From: Bog-473 sp964457065
GTDB taxonomy: Bacteria; Actinomycetota; Acidimicrobiia; Acidimicrobiales; RAAP-2
Assembly: GCA_964457065.1 (NCBI GenBank)
Contig: CAYWDQ010000002.1
Location: forward strand, 40,842 to 104,841
DNA length: 64,000 bases
Reading direction: 5' to 3'
Shown: one piece after another, positions 15,126-22,865 of the stretch
Position numbering within the stretch: position 1 is the stretch's first letter
Layout of the letters: each line of letters opens with the position of its first letter
Translations under genes and position numbers: made by a program
The notes under the pieces: model-generated
What the model saw: the letters and a program-made list of their open reading frames with translations, nothing else
Databases searched by the model: none
Told to the model about the DNA's origin: nothing

Positions 15126-16517
15126 GTGGTCCAAGCCTTCGACGACACCCGCCCCCGCCCGCTCCGTGCCGCACCCCCACCCGTTCAGTCGGGTGCGCGC
15201 GTGCCGCCGCACGACCTCGAGGCCGAGGAGTCGCTGCTCGGGGCGATGCTCCTCTCCAACGACGCGGCGTCGGTCGGGATCGAGCGCTGCTCGGGTGCGG
15301 ACTTCTACAAGCCGGCGCACGGCCACATCTTCGGGGCGATCCGGGCCCTCATGGAGCGGGGCGAGGCGATCGACGCGGTCACCGTCACCGACGAGCTCAA
15401 GCGCTCGGGGGTGCTCGAGGCGGTCGGCGACCCCTCGATCTTCATCTCGCTGCAGGCCAACACGCCCTCGATCGCCAACGCGCGGCACTACGCGGAGATC
15501 GTCGAGGAGCACGCGCTGCTGCGCAAGCTCATCGGCGTGGCGGGCGAGATCGCCGACATCGGCTACTCGGTCCCCGAGGACGTGAAGGCGGCGGTGGACG
15601 AGGCGGAGCAGATGGTCTTCAACGTCGGCGAGCGGCGCACGGCCGACACCATGCGACCGCTGCACGAGCTGCTGGGCGCAGGGCTGGACCGGATAGAGGA
15701 GCTGGGCCAGCGGGGCTCGCACATCACCGGCGTCGCCACGGGCTACCACGAGCTGGACCGGATATTGCTCGGCTTCCAGCCCTCCTCGCTCAACATCGTC
15801 GGCGCCCGCCCGGGCATGGGCAAGACGAGCTTCGCGTTGGGCGTCCTGGCCAACGTGGGGCTCCAGGTGCAGCGCCCGGCGCTGCTCTTCTCGCTCGAGA
15901 TGGGCCACCTCGAGCTGACCCAGCGCCTCCTGGCCTCCGAGGCCGAGGTGAACGGGCAGAGCCTGCAGACGGGTCGGATCCGGACCCAGGACTGGAGCAA
16001 GATCGGGATGGCGGTCACCCGGTTGTCCGGCGCGCCGATCTTCATCGACGACAACCCGAACGTGACGGTCATGGACATCCGGGCCAGGGCGCGGCGGCTC
16101 AAGAAGTCCGAGGGCGACCTCGGCATCGTCGTCGTCGACTACCTGCAGCTGATGACAGGGCGGGGCCGGGCGGAGAACCGCCAGACCGAGGTCGCCGAGA
16201 TCAGCCGCGGCCTCAAGATCCTGGCCCGCGAGCTCGAGGTGCCCGTGGTCGCCCTCTCCCAGCTGTCCCGGAACCTCGAGTCCCGCCAGGACAAGACTCC
16301 GCAGCTGTCGGACCTGCGCGAGTCGGGGTCGCTCGAGCAGGACGCCGACGTCGTCCTCTTCATCTACCGCGAGTCCGAGTACAACGACGAGGTGCCGATC
16401 GACCGCGCCGACGACGCGCTCATCGAGGTGGCCAAGCACCGCAACGGGCCGACCGGGAAGGCCAACCTGCTGTTCCTCAAGCAGTACGCGCGCTTCGAGA
16501 ACCACCGGGGCGTGTAG
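15126..16517 (+). CDS. dnaB: Replicative DNA helicase
   Basis: A 463-residue DnaB with the N-terminal helical domain (PPHDLEAEESLLGAML, about 25-40) and the RecA-like helicase domain (about 180-460) carrying the Walker A motif ARPGMGKTS, the Walker B stretch IVVVDYLQLM and the loop LSQLSRNLESR. No intein is present, unlike in several mycobacteria. I chose GTG at 15126, preceded by AGGGGAG, because an upstream start at 15030 would add 32 atypical residues encoded by the DnaA-box region. It unwinds DNA at the fork as a hexamer. The gene lies 204 bases after rplI. Confidence 0.96.
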   Translation: MVQAFDDTRPRPLRAAPPPVQSGARVPPHDLEAEESLLGAMLLSNDAASVGIERCSGADFYKPAHGHIFGAIRALMERGEAIDAVTVTDELKRSGVLEAVGDPSIFISLQANTPSIANARHYAEIVEEHALLRKLIGVAGEIADIGYSVPEDVKAAVDEAEQMVFNVGERRTADTMRPLHELLGAGLDRIEELGQRGSHITGVATGYHELDRILLGFQPSSLNIVGARPGMGKTSFALGVLANVGLQVQRPALLFSLEMGHLELTQRLLASEAEVNGQSLQTGRIRTQDWSKIGMAVTRLSGAPIFIDDNPNVTVMDIRARARRLKKSEGDLGIVVVDYLQLMTGRGRAENRQTEVAEISRGLKILARELEVPVVALSQLSRNLESRQDKTPQLSDLRESGSLEQDADVVLFIYRESEYNDEVPIDRADDALIEVAKHRNGPTGKANLLFLKQYARFENHRGV

Positions 16518-16553
16518 CGGGCGGGGCCCGCGAGTGCCCGGGCCGGCTGCGGG

Positions 16554-16559
16554 TATACC
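16554..16559 (+). promoter_or_regulatory. -10 hexamer TATACC before the PPOX gene
   Basis: TATACC is followed by six bases and the ATG at 16566, fitting a leaderless start right after dnaB. Confidence 0.45.
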
Positions 16560-16565
16560 TACCCC

Positions 16566-16970
16566 ATGGCACACGACCGCATACCCGAGAGCCACCGGGA
16601 CCTCCTCGAGGCCCAGGTGGCCACCCTGGCGACGGTGGGCGAGGACGGCTTCCCGCAGGTGTCCGAGGTCTGGTTCCTGGCCGAGGGCGACCAGGTCGCG
16701 ATCTCGCTCAACTCGGCACGGCAGAAGACCAGGAACCTCCAGACCGAGCCCGCGTGCACCCTGTTCATCCTCGACCTCGCCAATCCGTACCGCTACCTCG
16801 AGATCCGCGGCACGGCAGAGGTGGTCCCCGACGACGACTACGTGTTCGCCGACAAGGTCGGGGCCAAGTACGGCGGCGCCGACCTGCGCGAGCACGACGG
16901 GCCGGGCGACCGCCGCGTCGTCGTGCGGATCGTCCCGGTGCGCGTCAACGCGGTCGACATGCGCGGCTAG
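16566..16970 (+). CDS. PPOX-class (split-barrel) F420/FMN-binding protein
   Basis: A 134-residue split-barrel protein of the pyridoxamine 5'-phosphate oxidase superfamily. Typical features are the opening ATLATVGEDGFPQVSEVWFL (about 18-37), SLNSARQKTRNLQTEPACTLFIL and the strand YRYLEIRGTAEVVPDDD. In actinobacteria this subgroup commonly uses F420H2; the sequence alone does not settle whether F420 or FMN is bound, nor the substrate. It follows dnaB by 48 bases with its own apparent promoter. A second, distinct member is at 39916-40416. Confidence 0.85.
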   Translation: MAHDRIPESHRDLLEAQVATLATVGEDGFPQVSEVWFLAEGDQVAISLNSARQKTRNLQTEPACTLFILDLANPYRYLEIRGTAEVVPDDDYVFADKVGAKYGGADLREHDGPGDRRVVVRIVPVRVNAVDMRG

Positions 16971-17043
16971 GCCGAGCCGTACGTACGATGGCCAGAGTCT
17001 CGTCGAGAGCGGCGAAGAGTGACCAACGACTGAGGAGCGACCG

Positions 17044-17400
17044 ATGAGCGGCTCTGCCACCGAGGGAATCAAGACCGTCCTGCATCCCGTCTCCGACCTC
17101 ACGGCGGCCAAGGCCGTGTATACCGCCCTGCTCGGGGTGCCCCCGCAGGTCGACGAGGCCTACTACGTCGGCTTCGAGGCGGCGGGCCAGCACGTCGGGC
17201 TGGTGCCGAGCGGCGCAGCGCAGGGCATGACCTCGCCGGTGGCCTACTGGCAGGTGGCGGACATCGAGGCGAAGCTGGCCGATGTGACGGCCGCAGGCGC
17301 CACCGTCAAGGACCCCCCTCGTGACGTGGGGGGCGGCCGCCTGGTGGCCAGCTTCACCGACCCCGACGGCAACGTGCTCGGGGTGCTGCAGGATCCCTGA
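17044..17400 (+). CDS. VOC (glyoxalase/dioxygenase superfamily) protein
   Basis: A 118-residue single-domain vicinal-oxygen-chelate protein: it starts with the first beta-alpha module (TVLHPVSDLTAAKAVYTALLGVPPQVDEAYYVGF) and ends with the second (GGRLVASFTDPDGNVLGVLQDP). The C-terminal DPDGN...VLQ motif is common to the family. Metal ligands cannot be assigned with confidence, so the reaction is unknown. GAGGAGCGACCG before the ATG gives a ribosome-binding site. It converges on the Mau-like cluster, 30 bases away. Confidence 0.83.
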   Translation: MSGSATEGIKTVLHPVSDLTAAKAVYTALLGVPPQVDEAYYVGFEAAGQHVGLVPSGAAQGMTSPVAYWQVADIEAKLADVTAAGATVKDPPRDVGGGRLVASFTDPDGNVLGVLQDP

Positions 17401-17430
17401 GCGCAATCGGCGCCGCCGAAATCATCCGCA

Positions 17431-18234
17431 TCAACGAGGAGATCCGAGCGGAGCCCCACCGGCTCGCAGATGAAGGGCGCGACGCGACCGGCGTGCCGGC
17501 ACGCCGGTCGCGGCGACGACCACGAGGATGGTTCCGACCACGGCCAGCGCGGCCCACAGCGACACCAGCGACGCCACGAGCAGCGCCACGGCCACCTCGA
17601 CCGCCACGACGACGCCGAGCACGACGGGCTCGAGCTCGGCGAAGCGCCGGTGGAAGCCGGCCAGGGCCGCCGGGCTGGTGATCCGGCGCCCGAGCAGGAC
17701 GGCCAGGCCGCGCACCAGCCCGAACACGACGCCCACGGCCAGCGCCAGCGCCGGGTCGGCCGTCAGCGCGGCGAGGACGATCATCAGGTAGACCGCGGAG
17801 GCCTTGACGTAGGTGACGAGCCCGGTGCCGATCTGCCAGCCGAAGCCCGCCCCGTAGACCCAGGGGCGGAACTGGTCCAGCCACCTCTCGTTGACCTGGC
17901 GGCGGTGGACGGGGAGGCGGAAGCCGCCCACCCGGGCGTCCGCGGCCGCGGCCACCAGAGCCGCGGCGCACGCCAGGACCGCCAGCGTGGTGGCCGACGC
18001 GCCGGTCGCGCCCACCCCGGCGGCCAGGGCGGCCAGGGCGGCTCCGAGGCAGGCCCCGCCCGCCACCGCGCCGAGCACGAACCAGGCGGCCGTCGAGCGG
18101 TAGCGGTGGCCGCGGCCCTGTTCGGCGAGCGGCGTGATGCTGGCCAGCATGGAGAGGCCGCAGGGCGACCACGTCGAACGGGCGCCGGCGGCCACCGCCA
18201 CCGCGACGCCGCAGACCGCGATGACCGTCGTCAT
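17431..18234 (-). CDS. Polytopic membrane protein with CcdA/DsbD-like SPCGLSML motif
   Basis: A 267-residue membrane protein with about seven helices. The first helix leads into STWSPCGLSMLASITPLAEQGRG (about residues 19-41), which resembles the SPC motif of CcdA/DsbD electron carriers, but the second conserved cysteine expected in that family is not obvious. Helices follow at about 48-75, 80-98, 135-160, 165-190 and 205-245. It is the last gene of the Mau-like cluster and overlaps the stop of the Cys-rich repeat protein by four bases (ATGA), so it is coexpressed with it. A role in moving electrons or disulfides across the membrane for that protein is inferred from context. Confidence 0.72.
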   Translation of the reverse strand: MTTVIAVCGVAVAVAAGARSTWSPCGLSMLASITPLAEQGRGHRYRSTAAWFVLGAVAGGACLGAALAALAAGVGATGASATTLAVLACAAALVAAAADARVGGFRLPVHRRQVNERWLDQFRPWVYGAGFGWQIGTGLVTYVKASAVYLMIVLAALTADPALALAVGVVFGLVRGLAVLLGRRITSPAALAGFHRRFAELEPVVLGVVVAVEVAVALLVASLVSLWAALAVVGTILVVVAATGVPARRSRRALHLRAGGAPLGSPR

Positions 18235-19629
18235 GCCGGTGAACCCAGGAACGGCGCGCCGCCGAAGGCGAAGATCCCCCCGTCGCGTGCGACCAGCCAG
18301 TAACCGGCGTCGTTGCCGAAGGCGGCCATCCCGACGACGGGCATGTTGAGGTGGATGGCGCCGGTCGACCCCTCGAAGGCGGCGTCGCCGTAGGTGAAGA
18401 CGCCGCCGTCCGCGCCCACGAGCCAATAGCCGCGCCCCGACGGCGTGGCTGCCATGCCGACGATCGGGGCGCTGAGGTGCTNNNNNNNNNNNNNNNNNNN
18501 NNNNNNNNNNNNNNNNNNNNNNNNNNNNNNNNNNNNNNNNNNNNNNNNNNNNNNNNNNNNNNNNNNNNNNNNNNNNNNNNNCGACGATCGGGGCGCTGAG
18601 GTGCCGCCCGCCCATGGAGCCGAGGAACGGGGCGTCGCCGAAGTCGAAGACGCCGCCGTCCGCGCCCACGAGCCAGTAGCCGCGCCCGGTGGGGGTGGCC
18701 GCCATGCCGACGATCGGGGCGCTGAGGTGCCGCCCGCCCATGGAGCCGAGGAACGGTGCGCCGCCGTAGTCGAAGATCCCCCCGTCGGCGGCCACGAGGA
18801 AGTACCCGCCGGTGGGGCAGGCGGCGACGGCCACGATCGGGGCGTCGAGCTGCAGCTCGGAGGCGTCGCCCGCGGTGGGGAAGGTGCCGTAGGGGAACAG
18901 CCGCCCGAAGGACGTCAGCACCGCGTAGCCGCCTCCACCCGGGCCCGCTGCGAGGCCGACGACCTGGCAGCCTGTGGCCGGCGACCCGCAGGGGGGCATG
19001 GGCGGCGCCGGGGTCCAGCACGGCTCGTTCTGCTCGGCGGTCGCGTTGTCGACGGCCACCGCCGTCGTGCACGAGGGGTCCACCTGCCAGGGGGGGACGC
19101 AGGCGACGACGCGGCACACGATCCGCCCCATGCACGGGACGTCCTGGTTGCACTGGCCGTAGCGGAACTGGAGGCACCCCGTGAGGTAGGAGTCGCAGCC
19201 CTGCGGACCGCAGCCGCACCCGGTCTGGTCGCAGCCGGGCTCGCAGAAGGCGAAGCCGTTGCTGCATCCCGCGTCGCAGGTACAGGTGGAGTTGCAGTCC
19301 ATGTAGTAGCGCGGGCCGCCGCAGTACGAGGAGTTGTCCGCCATCCACCACCCGCCCATCACGGTGTTGGCGGGGCAGTAGTTGGCGCCGGCGACCGAGC
19401 AGCAGAACTCCGAGAAGCCCGAGCAGCAGGTGCTGCCGCAGCCGCAGCCGGAGTTGCCGCACTCGCAGATGGCGCCGTAGGCCGTGCCCGGCCGCAGGGC
19501 GAGGTCGAGGCCGGCGCCGATGGCCACGGCGCTGCCGACGAAGGCCGAGCGGTTGATCAGGCTGCGCCGGGAGAGCCGGCCGTCCAGGAAGCCCGCGGTG
19601 CGGGCCACCATCGCCCGGGTCAGGCTCAT
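18231..19629 (-). CDS. Cys-rich MauA-like protein with Tat-type signal and C-terminal 42-residue repeats (interrupted by assembly gap)
   Basis: From the ATG at 19629 the protein has a twin-arginine signal (LSRRSLINRSAFVGSAVAIG, R21 R22), then about 25 cysteines between residues 54 and 187. The stretch NYCPANTVMGGWWMAD...YYMDC (about 84-112) lines up with the methylamine dehydrogenase light chain region that holds the first tryptophan of its TTQ cofactor and a key aspartate; W94, W95, D111 and W181 are present here. From about residue 222 the protein becomes tandem repeats with GYWLVGADGGVFDFGDAPFLGS. The coding frame breaks across the 100-N run, but the repeat resumes in another frame (MAATPSGRGYWLVGADGG) up to the stop at 18231, so this is one gene with a mis-sized gap. 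Exported, disulfide-rich, function unknown. Confidence 0.75.
18332..18834 (-). repeat. Coding tandem repeat, 126-bp unit
   Basis: Copies of CGACGATCGGGGCGCTGAG or close variants begin at 18332, 18458, 18582 and 18708; intact neighbours are exactly 126 bases (42 codons) apart, and the next upstream copy is 123 bases away. The central copies are almost identical, the outer ones have diverged. They encode the propeller-like repeats of the Cys-rich protein. Confidence 0.85.
18482..18581. other. Assembly gap (100 N) inside the repeat gene
   Basis: The run of exactly 100 N is a placeholder. The repeat markers on either side are 124 bases apart, so a true gap of 102 bases plus any multiple of 126 would restore the repeat phase and the reading frame. 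The gap is explained by collapse of near-identical tandem repeats. Confidence 0.97.
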
Positions 19630-20204
19630 CGCGACGACGTCCCCCGTGCCGCGGCCGGGAGCACCAGCCGGCGCGCGCCCTCGAGGGCGGCGAGCGCCGA
19701 GAGCGCCAGGAAGGTCAGCCAGAGCCCGACCGCGCTCACGAACAGCAGCGGCATCCCGGCCCAGGGTTGGTGCGCCAGCAGCGTGGCGATGGAGCCCCCG
19801 CTCGGGGCGCCGGCGGCGACGGCGGCCGCCGCGCCGGCCAACGCGAGGTCGAGGGCGACGTGGACCCGGGTGGCCGGCGTGTCGGGGCGGCCGAAGCAGC
19901 CGCAGGTGGCCAGCGTCCCGCCTCGTGCCCGGGCGTAGGCGACCACGAGCGCGAACGACGCGTAGGAGAGCGCGACCAGCGCCGCGGTGAGGGGGCGCGG
20001 CGCTCCGAGCGCCACCAGGCCCAGCACGGCCTCGGCGAGCGCGCCGGCCCGGACGGCGCCGCGGAGCCGCCGCTGCGACGGCACGCGCCTCCCCGGGACA
20101 AGGGCCGCCAGGGCGCGGGCGGTGTCGTCGGGCCGGACGGCCTTGGCGATCCCGGCGGCCACGAGGAGGCCGGCGGCGATCAGGAAGAGGCCGATCAGTC
20201 CCAC
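19626..20204 (-). CDS. MauE/DoxX-like membrane protein
   Basis: A 192-residue protein with four or five helices: residues 3-22, 52-68, 72-92, a helix around 113-130, and 145-170. The loop before the fourth helix carries GTLATCGCFG (C101 and C103), the CxC signature of the MauE family, which is needed for maturation of the disulfide-rich methylamine dehydrogenase light chain. The gene lies directly upstream of the Cys-rich MauA-like gene and overlaps it by four bases (ATGA), which supports a role in its folding. The rest of the mau operon is absent, so methylamine oxidation cannot be inferred. Confidence 0.82.
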   Translation of the reverse strand: MGLIGLFLIAAGLLVAAGIAKAVRPDDTARALAALVPGRRVPSQRRLRGAVRAGALAEAVLGLVALGAPRPLTAALVALSYASFALVVAYARARGGTLATCGCFGRPDTPATRVHVALDLALAGAAAAVAAGAPSGGSIATLLAHQPWAGMPLLFVSAVGLWLTFLALSALAALEGARRLVLPAAARGTSSR

Positions 20205-20208
20205 TCGG

Positions 20209-20697
20209 TCAATTCCACTGAGGCCCCGCGGCGGTGCCTGAGGGCAGCGCCGGGCTCAGCGCCAACGACGCCAGCAGCGTGTTCACCCGGGGCACGAGGC
20301 GGTCGCGGAGGACATGGCTGCCGAGCACCGCGTAGAAGGAGAAGGGGCGGCCCGCCTCGGTGAAGAACCACTGCGTCCCGGACTGGCCCACCAGCCCGCG
20401 CCGCAGCACGATCGGGGAGAAGTCCTGCGGCGTGAACGTCGCGGGCCTGCCCTGGCGGGCGAAGAGGGCGGTGCCGAGGCTCTCGGGCCCGTACTCGAAC
20501 AAGGTGGCGAAGACGTCATCGGAGCCCATGAGATTCACGGCGCCGCTGCCGAAGTCGCCGATGTCGTCGGGCAGTGGGAACGTGGCGAACTGCGCAACGG
20601 GGTAGGTGGACCCGATCGACGACGGGCGCACGAAGATCCGCCCCTCGAACCCCTCGGGCAGCCGCGCCACGATGCCGTGCGCACCGATGGTGGCCAT
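20209..20697 (-). CDS. Conserved hypothetical protein of the Mau-like cluster
   Basis: A 162-residue protein without signal peptide, membrane helix or cysteine. The sequence is rich in short strands (EGFEGRIFVRP, AQFATFPLP, FATLFEYGPES, QWFFTEAGRPFSFYAVLGS). I do not recognise a family. It is placed four bases before the MauE-like gene and just after the MauD-like gene, so it is part of the same unit. The ATG start lies in the last of three 14-base repeats, each containing a TGATG stop/start, and a second interpretation of its start is therefore possible. Confidence 0.7.
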   Translation of the reverse strand: MATIGAHGIVARLPEGFEGRIFVRPSSIGSTYPVAQFATFPLPDDIGDFGSGAVNLMGSDDVFATLFEYGPESLGTALFARQGRPATFTPQDFSPIVLRRGLVGQSGTQWFFTEAGRPFSFYAVLGSHVLRDRLVPRVNTLLASLALSPALPSGTAAGPQWN

Positions 20698-20731
20698 CAG
20701 TCCTTGGCCATCAGTCCGTGGCCATCAGTCC
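20691..20731 (-). repeat. Three tandem 14-bp repeats containing TGATGG at a gene junction
   Basis: The plus-strand unit TGGCCATCAGTCC plus one variable base begins at 20691, 20705 and 20719. On the coding (minus) strand each copy contains TGATGG. The first is the stop of the MauD-like gene with an overlapping ATG; that ATG opens the four-codon frame MATD ending in TGATG; the next opens MAKD ending in TGATG; the last opens the hypothetical gene. Confidence 0.85.
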
Positions 20732-21558
20732 GTGCGCACCGGCTGCCCGTTGGCCGGGCCGGGGGGCGCCACGGCGGGGGTGCCGAAGGGGAAGACGTCG
20801 TCGAGCGTCCGGGGGTACAGGCTCGGGTCGCCCGGGTGGATGCCCGCGGCGCGGAGGACGTCGTCGGCCGCCGCCTCCCGCGCCGGTCCGTCCGCCGACA
20901 CCGGGTCAAGACGGCGCCGGGCCGTGCCGGGCTCGCGGTCGACCTCGGCCCGCCGCACCAGCTCGGCCAGCTGGGGGACGGTGCTCGCCACGCCCTGCCC
21001 GACCTTGCGGCCCGTCGCGCCGTCGACGAGCACGAAGAACGGCGAGCCGGGCACCTGGTAGTCGACCCAGGCGTCGGTGGACATCACGACCGGGATGCGG
21101 CCCGTCGTCCGCGCCCCCACCTCCGCCGGCACCTCGCGGTCGGGGCCCTTGGTCACGATCACGACCCGGGTGCCGTCCGGCAGGTCCATGGCCCCGGGCG
21201 CCTGCAGGGCCTCCCAGAACGCGCCGCAGGTCGCGCAGCCCGAGGAGAGGAATCCGAGCAGGGTGAAGCGGTCGCTGTTGGCCACCGCGACGGCGCGCGC
21301 GTCGCCGGCCGGGGTCACGCCCGCCACCGTCGGGGCCTCCCCGAGCGCCGGGCCGCCCGCGCCCGGTCCCATCGACACCGCCACCGGCGCCGGCGCGGCG
21401 GGGCTCTCGGACCCGTCCACGGCCGACGCGGGGTCGCCGACCCCGACCCCGAGCTCGTGGAGCGAGCGCAGGATGTCGGCGTGGCTGCGGAGCAGGCCCG
21501 CGACCAGGACGCCGAGCACCAGCACCACGAACGTCGACACCACGACGAGAGCGACCAC
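20725..21558 (-). CDS. MauD-like membrane-anchored thioredoxin-fold protein
   Basis: With the GTG start at 21558 the protein has 277 residues: one N-terminal membrane helix (VVALVVVSTFVVLVLGVLVAGLL), an Ala/Pro-rich linker (about 40-85) and a thioredoxin-like domain with the redox motif SSGCATCGAFW (C108 and C111) and the cis-proline region QVPGSPFFVLVD. MauD is such an anchored thiol protein and acts with MauE on the methylamine dehydrogenase light chain. The start is chosen for the strong GGAGG four bases before it; the longer ATG at 21651 would leave only ten bases to the divergent gene. It is the first gene of the cluster. Confidence 0.8.
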   Translation of the reverse strand: MVALVVVSTFVVLVLGVLVAGLLRSHADILRSLHELGVGVGDPASAVDGSESPAAPAPVAVSMGPGAGGPALGEAPTVAGVTPAGDARAVAVANSDRFTLLGFLSSGCATCGAFWEALQAPGAMDLPDGTRVVIVTKGPDREVPAEVGARTTGRIPVVMSTDAWVDYQVPGSPFFVLVDGATGRKVGQGVASTVPQLAELVRRAEVDREPGTARRRLDPVSADGPAREAAADDVLRAAGIHPGDPSLYPRTLDDVFPFGTPAVAPPGPANGQPVRTD

Positions 21559-21648
21559 TCCGCCTCCTTTCCCGTTCGACCCAGTATCTCCGCAGGCGGG
21601 CTGCGAGAGGGGGACCGCCGCGAGCGGGCGCGGCGCCGCGACGTCGGG

Positions 21649-21654
21649 CATACT
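21649..21654 (+). promoter_or_regulatory. -10-like CATACT before the amidohydrolase gene
   Basis: CATACT ends seven bases before the GTG at 21662. The 103-base gap between the divergent starts (21559-21661) should hold promoters for both units; on the minus strand GATACT (plus AGTATC near 21578) is a possible -10 for the Mau-like cluster. Confidence 0.35.
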
Positions 21655-21661
21655 CCGGACA

Positions 21662-22852
21662 GTGCTCGACGACGATCTCTTCCTGCCCGAGCCCGAGCCA
21701 CGGGAGGTGCGCTACACCGTGATCTCGGTGGACGACCACGTCGTCGAGCCCCCCCACACCTTCGAGGGGAGGGTCCCGGCGGCGCTCCGGGACCGGGCTC
21801 CGCACATCGTCGAGACCCCGGAGGGGCACCAGGTGTGGGAGTTCGAGGGGGAGCGCTACACCCAGGTGGGGATGAACGCGGTGGCCGGGCGCCGGCCGGA
21901 GACCTACAGCCTCGAGCCCTTCCGCTTCGACCAGATGCGGCCCGGTTGTTACGACGTGGACGCCCGGGTGCGCGACATGGACATCAACGGGGTGTGGGCC
22001 TCGGTGAACTTCCCCTCCATGATCACCGGCTTCTGCGGCCGTGTCTTCTTCGACGCCGAGGACCGGGACCTCGGCCTGGCCTGCGTCCGGGCCTGGAACG
22101 ACTGGCTCTTCGAGGAGTGGTACTCCCGCCAGCCCGAGCGCATCGTCCCGCTCGGGATCACGTATCTGGCGGACCCCGACCTCGCCGTGGCCGAGATCCG
22201 CCGCAACGCCGACCGTGGCTTCACGTCCGTCACGTTCCCGGAGCGCCCGCACGAAATCGGGCTGCCGTCGCTGTGGGACCGGTCGCACTGGGACCCCATC
22301 ATGGAGGCCGTGATCGAGACGGACACCGTCGTCTCGCTCCATGTGGGCAGCTCGGGCCTGACCCCCGCCCCGCCCGGCGCGGGCATCGACTCGCTCCACC
22401 TCGGTGCCACCCTCTTCGGGCAGCTGTCGCTCACCGCGTGTGCCGAGTGGCTGTGGTCGGGCTACGCCCTGCGCCACCCGACGCTCAAGGTCGCCATGAG
22501 CGAGGGGGGCATCGGCTGGGTGGCCATGCTGATCGACCGCCTGGAGAACATCGTCGACCGCTCCGGCTATGGACGGGGCTGGGAGGTGCGCCCGGCCGAG
22601 GTGCTGCGGCGCAACTTCTGGTTCTGCACGATCGACGACCCCTCGACCATCGACACCCGCCATGCCATCGGGGTCGACCACGTCATGGTCGAGGTCGACT
22701 ACCCGCACGGCGACAGCACGTGGCCCGACACCCAGGACGTGATCGAGAAGTGCTGGGGCCACATTCCCGCCCACGAGCTGCGCGCCATGTGCTGCGAGAA
22801 CGCGGCCGCTCTCTACCGCCACCCGCTCCCCGACCACGTCGTGCCGCGCTGA
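21662..22852 (+). CDS. Amidohydrolase 2 family metal-dependent hydrolase
   Basis: A 396-residue TIM-barrel hydrolase of the amidohydrolase_2 group. It opens with ISVDDHVVEPPHTF (DxH-like metal motif near residue 22), contains SLHVGSSG in the middle and ends the barrel with DHVMVEVDYPHGDSTWPDT, where the aspartate is the usual late metal ligand. Relatives act as decarboxylases or hydrolases of aromatic acids; the substrate cannot be read from sequence. It is followed after 13 bases by a class II aldolase gene, which suggests a shared catabolic step. The start is GTG. Confidence 0.85.
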   Translation: MLDDDLFLPEPEPREVRYTVISVDDHVVEPPHTFEGRVPAALRDRAPHIVETPEGHQVWEFEGERYTQVGMNAVAGRRPETYSLEPFRFDQMRPGCYDVDARVRDMDINGVWASVNFPSMITGFCGRVFFDAEDRDLGLACVRAWNDWLFEEWYSRQPERIVPLGITYLADPDLAVAEIRRNADRGFTSVTFPERPHEIGLPSLWDRSHWDPIMEAVIETDTVVSLHVGSSGLTPAPPGAGIDSLHLGATLFGQLSLTACAEWLWSGYALRHPTLKVAMSEGGIGWVAMLIDRLENIVDRSGYGRGWEVRPAEVLRRNFWFCTIDDPSTIDTRHAIGVDHVMVEVDYPHGDSTWPDTQDVIEKCWGHIPAHELRAMCCENAAALYRHPLPDHVVPR

Positions 22853-22865
22853 GAGGAGGCGACCC

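Noticed and set aside
18332..18834. CRISPR array or intergenic repeat
   Set aside because: The 126-base units are directly contiguous, keep the reading frame and encode a protein repeat; there are no spacers.
17431..21558. A functional methylamine dehydrogenase operon
   Set aside because: The heavy chain (mauB), mauG and amicyanin genes are missing; only maturation-type and light-chain-like proteins are present.
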